Shown here: positions 32,561-39,976 of the stretch, one piece after another
Numbering within the stretch: position 1 is the first letter of the stretch
How the letters are laid out: each line of letters starts with the position of its first letter
DNA from: Mycobacterium sp. Root135
Lineage (GTDB): Bacteria > Actinomycetota > Actinomycetes > Mycobacteriales > Mycobacteriaceae
Assembly (NCBI RefSeq): GCF_001426545.1
Contig: NZ_LMEZ01000006.1
Coordinates: 416,220 to 480,219 of the forward strand
Length of the DNA: 64,000 nucleotides
Reading direction: 5' to 3'
Notes under the pieces: model-generated
Databases searched by the model: none
Seen by the model: only the letters and a program-made list of their open reading frames with translations
Told to the model about the DNA's origin: nothing
Translations under genes and position numbers: made by a program

Positions 32561-34576
32561 ATGGTTCTGCAGCAAGCTGGGTCCAGCGCCGCTTCGTCGG
32601 ATGACGTCGACCACGTGCCGGAGGCGCCGTACACGGTCACCGCGCCCGTCCCGTATGCCCCGAGCGGGCCGCTGCGCAACCCGTTTCCGCCGATCGCGGA
32701 CTACAGCTTCCTGTCCGACTGCGAGAACACCTGCCTGATCTCGTCGGCCGGTTCCGTCGAGTGGCTGTGCGTGCCGCGCCCGGATTCGCCGAGCGTGTTC
32801 GGCGCGATCCTCGACCGCGGGGCGGGCCACTTCCGGCTGGCGCCGTACGGGGTGACGGTTCCGTCGGCCCGCCGGTACCTGCCGGGCAGCCTGATCATGG
32901 AGACCACCTGGCAGACGCACACCGGGTGGCTGATCGTGCGCGATGCGTTGGTGATGGGCCCGTGGCACGACCTGGACACCCGCTCGCGGACGCACCGCCG
33001 AACCCCGATGGACTGGGACGCCGAACACATCCTGCTGCGCACCGTTCGATGCGTCAGCGGCGTCGTGGAACTCGTGATGAGCTGCGAGCCGGCGTTCGAC
33101 TACCACCGCGAGCCGGCGACGTGGGAGTACTCGGCGCAGGCCTACGGCGAGGCGATCGCCCGCTCGAGCAAGAACCCGGAAGCGCATCCGACGCTGCGGT
33201 TGACCACCAACCTGCGGATCGGCCTCGAAGGCCACGAGGCGCGGGCGCGGACCCGACTCACCGAGGGCGACAACGTCTTCGTCGCGTTGAGCTGGTCCGG
33301 CCACCCGGCGCCGCAGACGTTCGAAGAAGCCTCGGACAAGATGTGGAAGACCAGCGAGTCGTGGCGGCAGTGGATCAACATCGGCGACTTCCCCGACCAC
33401 CCGTGGCGGTCCTACCTGCAGCGCAGCGCGCTGACGTTGAAGGGCCTCACCTACTCCCCCACCGGCGCGCTGCTAGCGGCAAGCACCACGTCGTTGCCAG
33501 AAACGCCTCAGGGCGAACGCAATTGGGACTACCGGTATTCGTGGATTCGGGACTCGACGTTCGCGCTGTGGGGGCTGTACACCCTTGGGCTTGACCGCGA
33601 GGCCGACGACTTCTTCTCGTTCATCGCCGACGTGTCGGGGGCGAACAACGGTGAGCGCCATCCGCTGCAGGTGATGTACGGCGTCGGCGGGGAACGCAGC
33701 CTCGTCGAGGAGGAGCTGCACCACCTGTCGGGTTACGACAACTCGCGGCCGGTTCGCATCGGCAACGGCGCCTACGACCAGATGCAGCACGACATTTGGG
33801 GTTCGATGCTGGACTCGGTGTACTTGCACGCCAAGTCCCGCGAGCAGATCCCCGAGACGCTGTGGCCGGTGCTCAAGCTTCAGGTCGAGGAGGCCATCAA
33901 GCATTGGCGTGAGCCCGACCGCGGCATCTGGGAGGTTCGCGGCGAGCCGCAGCACTTCACCTCGAGCAAGGTGATGTGTTGGGTGGCGTTGGACCGCGGC
34001 TCCAAGCTGGCGGATCTGCAGGGCGAGAAGAGTTACGCCCAGCAGTGGCGGGTGATCGCCGAGGAGATCAAGGCCGACATCTTGGCCCACGGCGTCGACC
34101 ACCGTGGGGCGCTCACACAGCGGTACGGGAACGACGCACTGGATGCGTCACTCCTGCTGGTGCCGTTGGTGCGGTTCCTGCCGCCGGACGATCCGCGGGT
34201 GCGGGCAACGGTTCTGGCGATCGCCGACGAGCTCACCGAGGACGGCCTGGTGCTGCGCTACCGCACCGAGGAGACCGACGACGGCCTTTCCGGCGAGGAG
34301 GGCTCGTTCACGATTTGTTCGTTCTGGCTGGTGTCGGCGTTGGTGGAGATCGGCGAGATCAGCCGGGCGAAGCATCTGTGCGAGCGGCTGCTGTCGTTCG
34401 CCAGCTCGCTGCATCTCTACGCCGAGGAGATCGAGCCGCGGACCGGACGCCACCTCGGCAACTTCCCGCAGGCGTTCACCCACCTGGCGCTCATCAACGC
34501 CGTGGTGCACGTGATCCGCGCCGAGGAGGAAGCCGACAGCACCGGGGTGTTCCAGCCCGCGAACGCCCCGATGTGA
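32561..34576 (+). CDS. treH: Trehalase (glycoside hydrolase family 15)
   Basis: A 671-residue alpha,alpha-trehalase splitting trehalose into glucose, counterpart of Rv2402. The N-terminal GH15 domain (PIADYSFLSDCENTCLISSAGSVEWLC) is followed by the (alpha/alpha)6 catalytic barrel: NWDYRYSWIRDSTFALW, GNGAYDQMQHDIWGSMLD, DRGIWEVRGEPQHFTSSKVM and the C-terminal NFPQAFTHLALI. Trehalose recycling matters in mycobacteria because mycolate transfer releases trehalose. ATG at 32561 lacks a strong ribosome site, so the first 40 residues are uncertain. GH15 glucoamylase activity is the alternative. Confidence 0.9.
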   Translation: MVLQQAGSSAASSDDVDHVPEAPYTVTAPVPYAPSGPLRNPFPPIADYSFLSDCENTCLISSAGSVEWLCVPRPDSPSVFGAILDRGAGHFRLAPYGVTVPSARRYLPGSLIMETTWQTHTGWLIVRDALVMGPWHDLDTRSRTHRRTPMDWDAEHILLRTVRCVSGVVELVMSCEPAFDYHREPATWEYSAQAYGEAIARSSKNPEAHPTLRLTTNLRIGLEGHEARARTRLTEGDNVFVALSWSGHPAPQTFEEASDKMWKTSESWRQWINIGDFPDHPWRSYLQRSALTLKGLTYSPTGALLAASTTSLPETPQGERNWDYRYSWIRDSTFALWGLYTLGLDREADDFFSFIADVSGANNGERHPLQVMYGVGGERSLVEEELHHLSGYDNSRPVRIGNGAYDQMQHDIWGSMLDSVYLHAKSREQIPETLWPVLKLQVEEAIKHWREPDRGIWEVRGEPQHFTSSKVMCWVALDRGSKLADLQGEKSYAQQWRVIAEEIKADILAHGVDHRGALTQRYGNDALDASLLLVPLVRFLPPDDPRVRATVLAIADELTEDGLVLRYRTEETDDGLSGEEGSFTICSFWLVSALVEIGEISRAKHLCERLLSFASSLHLYAEEIEPRTGRHLGNFPQAFTHLALINAVVHVIRAEEEADSTGVFQPANAPM

Positions 34577-34582
34577 GCTAAG

Positions 34583-35215
34583 TCAGGCGACTAGCGGCCG
34601 GCCGAGGGGCAGCGCGCGTCCCCCGGTCTCCTCCCACAGCGCGGCGACGTAGTAGTAGCCCACCAGCGCGACGAAGGCGAAGACGAACCAACCGCCCGCG
34701 TGGGTGGCCGCGGCGCTGCCGGTGAGGTTGCCGATCAGCAGCAGTACCAACGCGACGTCGACGATGCCGAGTAGCAGCGGATACGTCCACGGCAGCCGGA
34801 GCACTAGCACGGTGAGCAGTCCGATGGTCAACAGCCAGCTGCCGAGCCACAACGCGGTCGTCGGTCCCGCGCCCGCGGCGGTGATGCCGAACCAGTCATG
34901 GGTAAGCCCGAGAGACAGCACGGCATAGCTGGCGTAGAAGCCGAAGAACACTCCGTAGACGGTGGCGTTGACGTTCTGACTCAGCGCGGCTGCCCAGATT
35001 GTCGCCAGAAGCAGTCCAATCGATGTGGCCGACAACAGGATTGGAACGGCCGCCGCGGCAACGTCGACGATGCCGGTGTTGGTGAACCCTAGCCCGAATC
35101 CTCCGGCGATCACCAACGGCAGCGCCAGGAGTCCTGGGTTGCCCTCCCGCGCGGGTACGGGCGTCGGGCTGTCGACCGGGGGTGCTGTCGGCTCCCTGAT
35201 GGCAAGGTCGGTCAT
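34583..35215 (-). CDS. GPR1/FUN34/YaaH-family acetate-type transporter
   Basis: A 210-residue membrane protein with six hydrophobic helices, including LLALPLVIAGGFGLGFTNTG, AVPILLSATSIGLLLATIW and YPLLLGIVDVALVLLLIGNL. The N-terminal NPGLLALPL corresponds to the NPAPLGL signature of the acetate/succinate channel family, though with changes. The internal glycine/alanine-rich helices also match. ATG at 35215. It is convergent with trehalase (6-base gap). Substrate is inferred from family only. Confidence 0.78.
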   Translation of the reverse strand: MTDLAIREPTAPPVDSPTPVPAREGNPGLLALPLVIAGGFGLGFTNTGIVDVAAAAVPILLSATSIGLLLATIWAAALSQNVNATVYGVFFGFYASYAVLSLGLTHDWFGITAAGAGPTTALWLGSWLLTIGLLTVLVLRLPWTYPLLLGIVDVALVLLLIGNLTGSAAATHAGGWFVFAFVALVGYYYVAALWEETGGRALPLGRPLVA

Positions 35216-35312
35216 GGGTCCCTCATCTCAGAAGTTCGGTCGCGCAATGCTTCTGAAACATATGCTCGGTCCGCCCCAGACCCGATGGTTGCGATCAGTC
35301 GGAAGTAATCCG

Positions 35313-36728
35313 CTAGAAGGGTGGCGGATCGTGGGATGCAGGGAGTGCGTCGGGAACGCCTCGACGGGAACGGGACAGGTGGTTGTGTCGGCGTTCCGCG
35401 GCGATCGCTCGGGCGCGGTCCTGATCGCGCGAGCGGCTACGCCGCGGCATCATTGCGCCACGGTCACCGCACGTACGGCCCTCGCGTGCGTCGAGGATGA
35501 GCGGCCCGGTTGGGACGCATAGCGACGGGAGGAGCAGCGCACTGCCCGGGGTGGTGACGTATAGCTGCCCGCTCGGCGAAGTCCAGATCAGCGTGCCGTC
35601 GGTGAGTTGTTCGTCATGCCAACCCCAGAACGTCTTGACGAGGTGATGGGTACGGCACTTGCAGGACAAGTTCGACGCGTGCGTGGGGCCACCCTCGGCA
35701 TGCGGGACGACATGGTCGACGTCGCACTTGGAGGCGGGGACGGAGCACCCCGGGAAGCGGCACGTCATGTCCCGACATCGGACGAAGTCAGCCAACGACT
35801 GCGACGGGACGTACCCCGCCTCCGGCGGCGCGTCGCGCGGATGTACCAGCGGCCGCAGCCGGGCGGCCAACTTGAGTTCGGCGATCAGCTCCGGCGAGAT
35901 GAGACCCTCGTAGCCCAGCATTGCCGCTGGAGTGGTGCCGGTTCCCGCGACGGTCGCCGCCTCGGCAACGACGTGGATGACCACCGCGCTGGCTGCGCGG
36001 CCCCCGGCCGGGCACTCCGCCTGCCCGCACAGACAGCTCAACCGGTCGCTGCCTGCGGCCATCGCGCCGAACGCGTCCGCACGCCGTTGCGCCACCGTGC
36101 GCGGGTCGAAATCGCAAACCGTCGCTGCCAGCGCGGTGAGCCGCTCGTCGACGGCGTGTCCGTCGGGCGCGTGCACGGTGGCATTGATTTCGGCCAATCC
36201 GTTGTCGACGTCGCCGACGAACACCTCTCGTCCGGCGACCCGATCACGGCGTCGCCGGACCGCGTCCGCATCCCGTCGAGCCACGAATCGGTCTATGCGT
36301 GCGGACAACTGGCTTCGGTTCAACGACCCCCAACGTGGTGCGGCCAGGGCCAAATCGCGATCAACGGCGGCCAGCACGTCATCGTCGACGATCAACCCGG
36401 TACGGAACACACAGGCACGAAATGTGGCCTCGTCGATGTCACCGGCGATCAACGCCCGACCTAGGAGCGGCAGCTGTTCGCGCATGGCCCGGGCATAACG
36501 CATGTGACTTGCCGCCAGGCCCTGACCGATCGACAGCGCCGCCGCGATCTCGGCGACGACCGCGGCCTCTGCATCGACGGCCCAATCCGCAGTCTCCTCG
36601 AACTGGACGCGCCGCAGAGCGAAGAGCTCACCAATCGCGCTCAGACGCTCGCCCGCCGCGCATGCTTCGGCCCGCGCCGCGGAGCAGATCCGCTGCAGCA
36701 ACACCGCCGACGCACTCGATTCGCTCAT
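35313..36728 (-). CDS. 13E12-type DUF222/HNH endonuclease-domain protein
   Basis: A 471-residue protein of the large actinobacterial 13E12 repeat family. The N-terminal DUF222 domain is helical (DEATFRACVFRTGLIVDDDVLAAVDRDL-type stretch). The C-terminal HNH domain has CRFPGCSVPASKCDVDHVVPH and the CKCRTHHLVKT element, with zinc cysteines and the DH pair intact. ATG at 36728 follows a TACAAT -10 box by 7 bases, fixing the start. The last 70 residues are an Arg-rich tail. These proteins are often multicopy and associated with mobile or phage-integration loci; function is unknown. Confidence 0.85.
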   Translation of the reverse strand: MSESSASAVLLQRICSAARAEACAAGERLSAIGELFALRRVQFEETADWAVDAEAAVVAEIAAALSIGQGLAASHMRYARAMREQLPLLGRALIAGDIDEATFRACVFRTGLIVDDDVLAAVDRDLALAAPRWGSLNRSQLSARIDRFVARRDADAVRRRRDRVAGREVFVGDVDNGLAEINATVHAPDGHAVDERLTALAATVCDFDPRTVAQRRADAFGAMAAGSDRLSCLCGQAECPAGGRAASAVVIHVVAEAATVAGTGTTPAAMLGYEGLISPELIAELKLAARLRPLVHPRDAPPEAGYVPSQSLADFVRCRDMTCRFPGCSVPASKCDVDHVVPHAEGGPTHASNLSCKCRTHHLVKTFWGWHDEQLTDGTLIWTSPSGQLYVTTPGSALLLPSLCVPTGPLILDAREGRTCGDRGAMMPRRSRSRDQDRARAIAAERRHNHLSRSRRGVPDALPASHDPPPF

Positions 36729-36735
36729 GTGTTCG

Positions 36736-36741
36736 ATTGTA
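36736..36741 (-). promoter_or_regulatory. -10 box TACAAT for the HNH gene
   Basis: TACAAT on the minus strand lies exactly 7 bases before ATG 36728 with no ribosome site between, supporting a leaderless transcript. Confidence 0.55.
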
Positions 36742-36773
36742 AGTGGGGGGTATGACACGGGCATGATCGACTG

Positions 36774-37268
36774 ATGACCTCCGAACCCCACCGCACCGAC
36801 ACCACCGACGGACTCGCCGCCCTGACCCCACAGCTCGAGCGGGTGGCCGAACTACTCGGGGTGAAGTCCGTCCTGGTGATGCGCTCCGAACCCGACTCGA
36901 TGGTCGTCGCGGCCACCGCCGGAGAGGCCACGAAGCACTACACGGTCGGCGCGGCAGGCAAGAAGGCAGGCGCCGACGACAGCCGGGTGCCGCTGTATTG
37001 CGAGCGCATCGTCGACACGAATGACGATCTCTTCGTACGTGATTCACGAACCGATCAGACCTTCGCGGGCAACGAGGACGAAAAGGAGTTCGGCCTGCAC
37101 AACTACCTGGGCCTGGCCGTCCACGATCCGGCGGGCAACGTCGTCGGCACGGTCTGCGTGCTGGACGACAACGCCCGCGACTACTCCGAGGAACAGCGCA
37201 GGGAGCTCGAGCAGTTGCGCGGCGCGGTGGAGAACGTCGTCAGCCGCGACGACACCGCACTCGGTTAG
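36774..37268 (+). CDS. GAF-domain protein
   Basis: A 164-residue protein consisting of one GAF domain: LTPQLERVAELLGVKSVLVM, YCERIVDTNDDLFVRDSRTDQTFAGN and NYLGLAVHDPAGNVVGTVCVLDD, the last being the typical GAF core for redox or small-ligand sensing. No output domain is attached, so it may act as a stand-alone sensor or fRMsr-like enzyme, but the catalytic cysteines of fRMsr are not all evident. It is divergent from the HNH gene, 45 bases between starts. Confidence 0.8.
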   Translation: MTSEPHRTDTTDGLAALTPQLERVAELLGVKSVLVMRSEPDSMVVAATAGEATKHYTVGAAGKKAGADDSRVPLYCERIVDTNDDLFVRDSRTDQTFAGNEDEKEFGLHNYLGLAVHDPAGNVVGTVCVLDDNARDYSEEQRRELEQLRGAVENVVSRDDTALG

Positions 37269-37271
37269 CCG

Positions 37272-37379
37272 CTACGGGCCGACGGGGCTGAACAGAACGC
37301 CGCCAACCGTGACGATGACGATGCCGGCGGCGAGAACGATCCAGGGCCACCACTGACCCAACCAGGTCTGCTTGGTCAT
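37272..37379 (-). CDS. Tiny single-span membrane protein (35 aa)
   Basis: A 35-residue ORF beginning MTKQTWLGQWWPW and continuing into a hydrophobic helix IVLAAGIVIVTVGGVLF. Its layout, aromatic-rich entry, one span and a short PVGP tail, is typical of small membrane proteins. It is convergent with the GAF gene (3-base gap). There is no other evidence of translation beyond composition, and the upstream sequence lacks an obvious -10 box. Confidence 0.5.
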   Translation of the reverse strand: MTKQTWLGQWWPWIVLAAGIVIVTVGGVLFSPVGP

Positions 37380-37606
37380 GGTGCGAGACTAATGACGGTC
37401 GGGGCGCCGTCGCACCGAACCATGCCGCGATTGCCCGGTGGCCCCCAGCCGGCATTGACGCACGAGTGGTTGCGCCACAACGACTTTTGACGGCGAGCGG
37501 CGCCTCCCGAGGACGCCTCGGCCGTTGTAATCACGGTGGTCGGAACCTGTACAAGGCCCACCTGGTGCGGTTGACTCGAGAAACGCCACGCACCAAAGGA
37601 GACGCC

Positions 37607-37825
37607 ATGAGCGAGCACACGTACCGGATCGTCGAAATCGTCGGCACCTCACCCGACGGAACCGACGCCGCCATCCGCAACGGAATCAGCCGAGCATCCA
37701 AGACGCTGCGCGGACTGGACTGGTTCGAAGTGCAGTCGGTTCGCGGCGAGCTGGAGGACGGTCAGGTGGCGCACTTCCAAGTGACACTCAAGGTCGGGTT
37801 CCGGCTCGAAGAGGGTGACGCGTGA
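37607..37825 (+). CDS. Dodecin
   Basis: A 72-residue dodecin, a small protein forming a hollow 12-mer that stores flavin (and CoA in some mycobacterial forms). The family pattern is clear: TYRIVEIVGTSPDGTDAAIR, ASKTLRGLDWFEVQSVRG with the flavin-stacking Trp, and HFQVTLKVGFRLEE. ATG at 37607 follows AAAGGAGA. It overlaps the DUF1684 gene by 4 bases. The 227 bases upstream contain no other gene that I can support. Confidence 0.93.
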   Translation: MSEHTYRIVEIVGTSPDGTDAAIRNGISRASKTLRGLDWFEVQSVRGELEDGQVAHFQVTLKVGFRLEEGDA

Positions 37826-38574
37826 CCACCACCGAGACGGAGTGGGCGCAGTGGCACGCCGAGCGCGAGCGCTACTTTGGCGATCCGCTCGGCTGGGTCA
37901 GCATCACCGGGTTGTACTGGCTCACCGAAGACTTCGAAAGCGTCGCCGACCTTCCTGGACGCTGGCGCGCTGACGCCGACGCGGTGTTCGTCGAGGGCGT
38001 CGACGGGGTCGAGCGACTCGAGCCCGTCGAGGGCGCTCCCGGCATCCTCGTCGAGGACGGCGACCGACGCATCGAGGTCATTCGACGCACCGGCTCGGTC
38101 GCGCTGCGGGTCCACGATCCGAAGTCCCCCCACCTGTCCGACTATCGCGGTATCCCCACGTACCCTCCGAGTGAAAGGTGGCTCGTCACCGGCACTTTCA
38201 CTCCCTACGAACAGACCACGACGGTGACGACGGGTGCCGTCGTCGAGGGACTCGAACATCACCACGATGCCGTAGGGGTCGTCGACTTCACTCTCGCCGG
38301 CGCCTCGCGACGCCTCGTCGTCTTCGGTCGTGCGTCGGGTGGGCTGCACATCTTGTTCACGGACGCGACCAGTGGCGTGACCACGTATCCGGGGGCGCGG
38401 TCACTGCCGGTCGAAGAACCCGACGGCGGCGGATCGGTGATCCTCGACTTCAACAGGGCGGCCAACCTGCCGTGCTCGTTCACCGACTTCGCGACGTGCC
38501 CGGTGGCGCCGGCCCAGAACCGGTTGGACGTGGCTGTCGAAGCGGGAGAACGCAATCCGCGCGGAGATACCTAG
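37822..38574 (+). CDS. DUF1684-family protein
   Basis: A 250-residue soluble protein of the DUF1684 family: WHAERERYFGDPLGWVSITGLYWL at the N-terminus and ILDFNRAANLPCSFTDFATCPVAP-type C-terminus with the conserved NLPCSFT core. The family has no confirmed activity, but the NxPC motif and beta-rich fold are strongly conserved. GTG at 37822 overlaps the dodecin stop (GTGA), implying co-translation with a flavin-storage protein, which may hint at a redox role. Confidence 0.82.
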   Translation: MTTTETEWAQWHAERERYFGDPLGWVSITGLYWLTEDFESVADLPGRWRADADAVFVEGVDGVERLEPVEGAPGILVEDGDRRIEVIRRTGSVALRVHDPKSPHLSDYRGIPTYPPSERWLVTGTFTPYEQTTTVTTGAVVEGLEHHHDAVGVVDFTLAGASRRLVVFGRASGGLHILFTDATSGVTTYPGARSLPVEEPDGGGSVILDFNRAANLPCSFTDFATCPVAPAQNRLDVAVEAGERNPRGDT

Positions 38575-39269
38575 AGCCGAGCCGCGTTCGCCAACATGGC
38601 GCTGACCATCGAGACGGCCTCGTCGTTGATGCCGAACGCACACGCGATGGTCTCGACCGACAGGTTCGCCACCGCCGACATGGCGTGCTGGCACTCCCAC
38701 CCGTCGGAGTCCTCCTGGGAAATCCGCTGCGTCACGACGTCACCGTGGACGCGCACCTCGTCGATCAGCCAGATCGAGCTCGTCGCATCGTCGTCCACCG
38801 CCACCGAGAAGCCGCCGCAACCACGCCAGGACGACGTCGACTTCTCGACGAAGTCGACGGCCAGCTGCTCGGTGGGATACAGGACGGCGGTCTGCTCGGC
38901 CCAGTGGGCGTTGCCGTCCTGCGGCTCCCGCGCGACCTGATCACGGACCGCCGTCCACTTGCTGGACCGGTAGACCAGATCCTCGGCGCCGAAGATCGAG
39001 CCGAGGCAGTCGGGGTCCGACACGGCGTCGGAGTTGTCGGACATCCGCTCACCGGAGAGCAGGACTTCCATCTGCGTCGCACCGGCGATCCCGTTGAGCT
39101 GGGCGATGCTCAGCATCACGTCGTCGAGTTGCGATTCACGCAGCGGCTGGACGTTTGCCGGGTTGGCGCCGACGTCACGCACGGCGACACCCTCGACGGT
39201 GCTCGCGCAGCCCAAGGTGGTCGCGGCGGTGGCGACCAGCGCCGCGCACAGCCGAGCACATTGGGTCAC
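38571..39269 (-). CDS. Putative lipoprotein with PknH-like sensor domain
   Basis: A 232-residue exported protein: signal peptide (LCAALVATAATTLG) ending in a possible lipobox TLGC. The outside domain has the pattern of PknH extracellular/sensor-domain lipoproteins: LLSGERMSDNSDAVSDPDCLG, QVAREPQDGNAHWAEQTAVLYP, SSWRGCGGFSVAV and WECQHAMSAVANLSVETIAC, with the paired cysteines that form disulfides in that fold. GTG at 39269 follows the lppR-like stop by 4 bases, so the two lipoproteins are made together. Confidence 0.8.
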   Translation of the reverse strand: MTQCARLCAALVATAATTLGCASTVEGVAVRDVGANPANVQPLRESQLDDVMLSIAQLNGIAGATQMEVLLSGERMSDNSDAVSDPDCLGSIFGAEDLVYRSSKWTAVRDQVAREPQDGNAHWAEQTAVLYPTEQLAVDFVEKSTSSWRGCGGFSVAVDDDATSSIWLIDEVRVHGDVVTQRISQEDSDGWECQHAMSAVANLSVETIACAFGINDEAVSMVSAMLANAARL

Positions 39270-39273
39270 GGAC

Positions 39274-39972
39274 TCATTCTGACTTGCCGAGCATCGTTTG
39301 GGCGATACCCACTGCCCACGCTCGTGGATCCGGCTGGCGTTCACCGGCCGGCGTGACGGCAAGCGAGACCTCGACCAGGGTGCCGTCGCGGACGCTGAGC
39401 GCACGCTCGTACCGGGTCTGGGGACCGCCCGGACGTTGGCGGGTCCGAACGGTCGCGGAGACGACGGCGTCCTGCACGGTGACGTCGTCGACGGCTGCGT
39501 CGATTACCGCGTTACCCACGTGCTTGACCACGGTGGTGCCCGAGCACCGCTGCCACTGCCGGCTGAACGATTCGAACGCCTCACGGGCAGCCGCCGGTGA
39601 GGCCAGCCGCACCACTGCCGCGTCGGCGCCCGAGGCGTAGACGCGCTCGTCCCAGTTGAAGTAGCTCTGCCGGGCCGCCTCGACGACGGGCAGCGGCTCG
39701 TACACGATGCGCGGCGCGGTGTCGGTGACGGCGGCGCAGCTGATCGGCGAGGCCTCCGCGTCGCTGCGATAGCCGTCGGGCAGGATCTCCACCCCACCGA
39801 CGAAGGGTTGAAAACCGAAGGTGCTCAACGGACTTCCGACGTCGGAGCCGATCTCATCCTCGGTGGGCAGGATCTTCACCGCCGACGCCGCGGGCGTGGC
39901 GACCCCCGGCACCGTCTGCGCGCAGCCGGCCAACAGCAGGACGACGAACACGATGCCCGTCGACCGGCGCAC
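39274..39972 (-). CDS. lppR: Lipoprotein LppR-like, sensor-domain family
   Basis: A 232-residue lipoprotein in the position of Rv2403c. The signal peptide ends VVLLLAGCAQ with a clear lipobox LAGC. The mature domain is related to its downstream neighbour: a long beta/alpha fold with SYFNWDERVYASGADAAVVR, FSRQWQRCSGTTVV and YERALSVRDGTLVEVSLAV. I chose GTG at 39972, which starts 5 bases after the lepA stop; ATG at 40005 would overlap lepA by 29 bases. The tandem of two related lipoproteins suggests duplication. Confidence 0.8.
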   Translation of the reverse strand: MRRSTGIVFVVLLLAGCAQTVPGVATPAASAVKILPTEDEIGSDVGSPLSTFGFQPFVGGVEILPDGYRSDAEASPISCAAVTDTAPRIVYEPLPVVEAARQSYFNWDERVYASGADAAVVRLASPAAAREAFESFSRQWQRCSGTTVVKHVGNAVIDAAVDDVTVQDAVVSATVRTRQRPGGPQTRYERALSVRDGTLVEVSLAVTPAGERQPDPRAWAVGIAQTMLGKSE

Positions 39973-39976
39973 GGGG

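Noticed and set aside
35229..35254. Short CAGAAG/CTTCTG inverted repeat between the HNH gene and the YaaH-family gene
   Set aside because: Only 6-base arms and a long loop; too weak to call a terminator.
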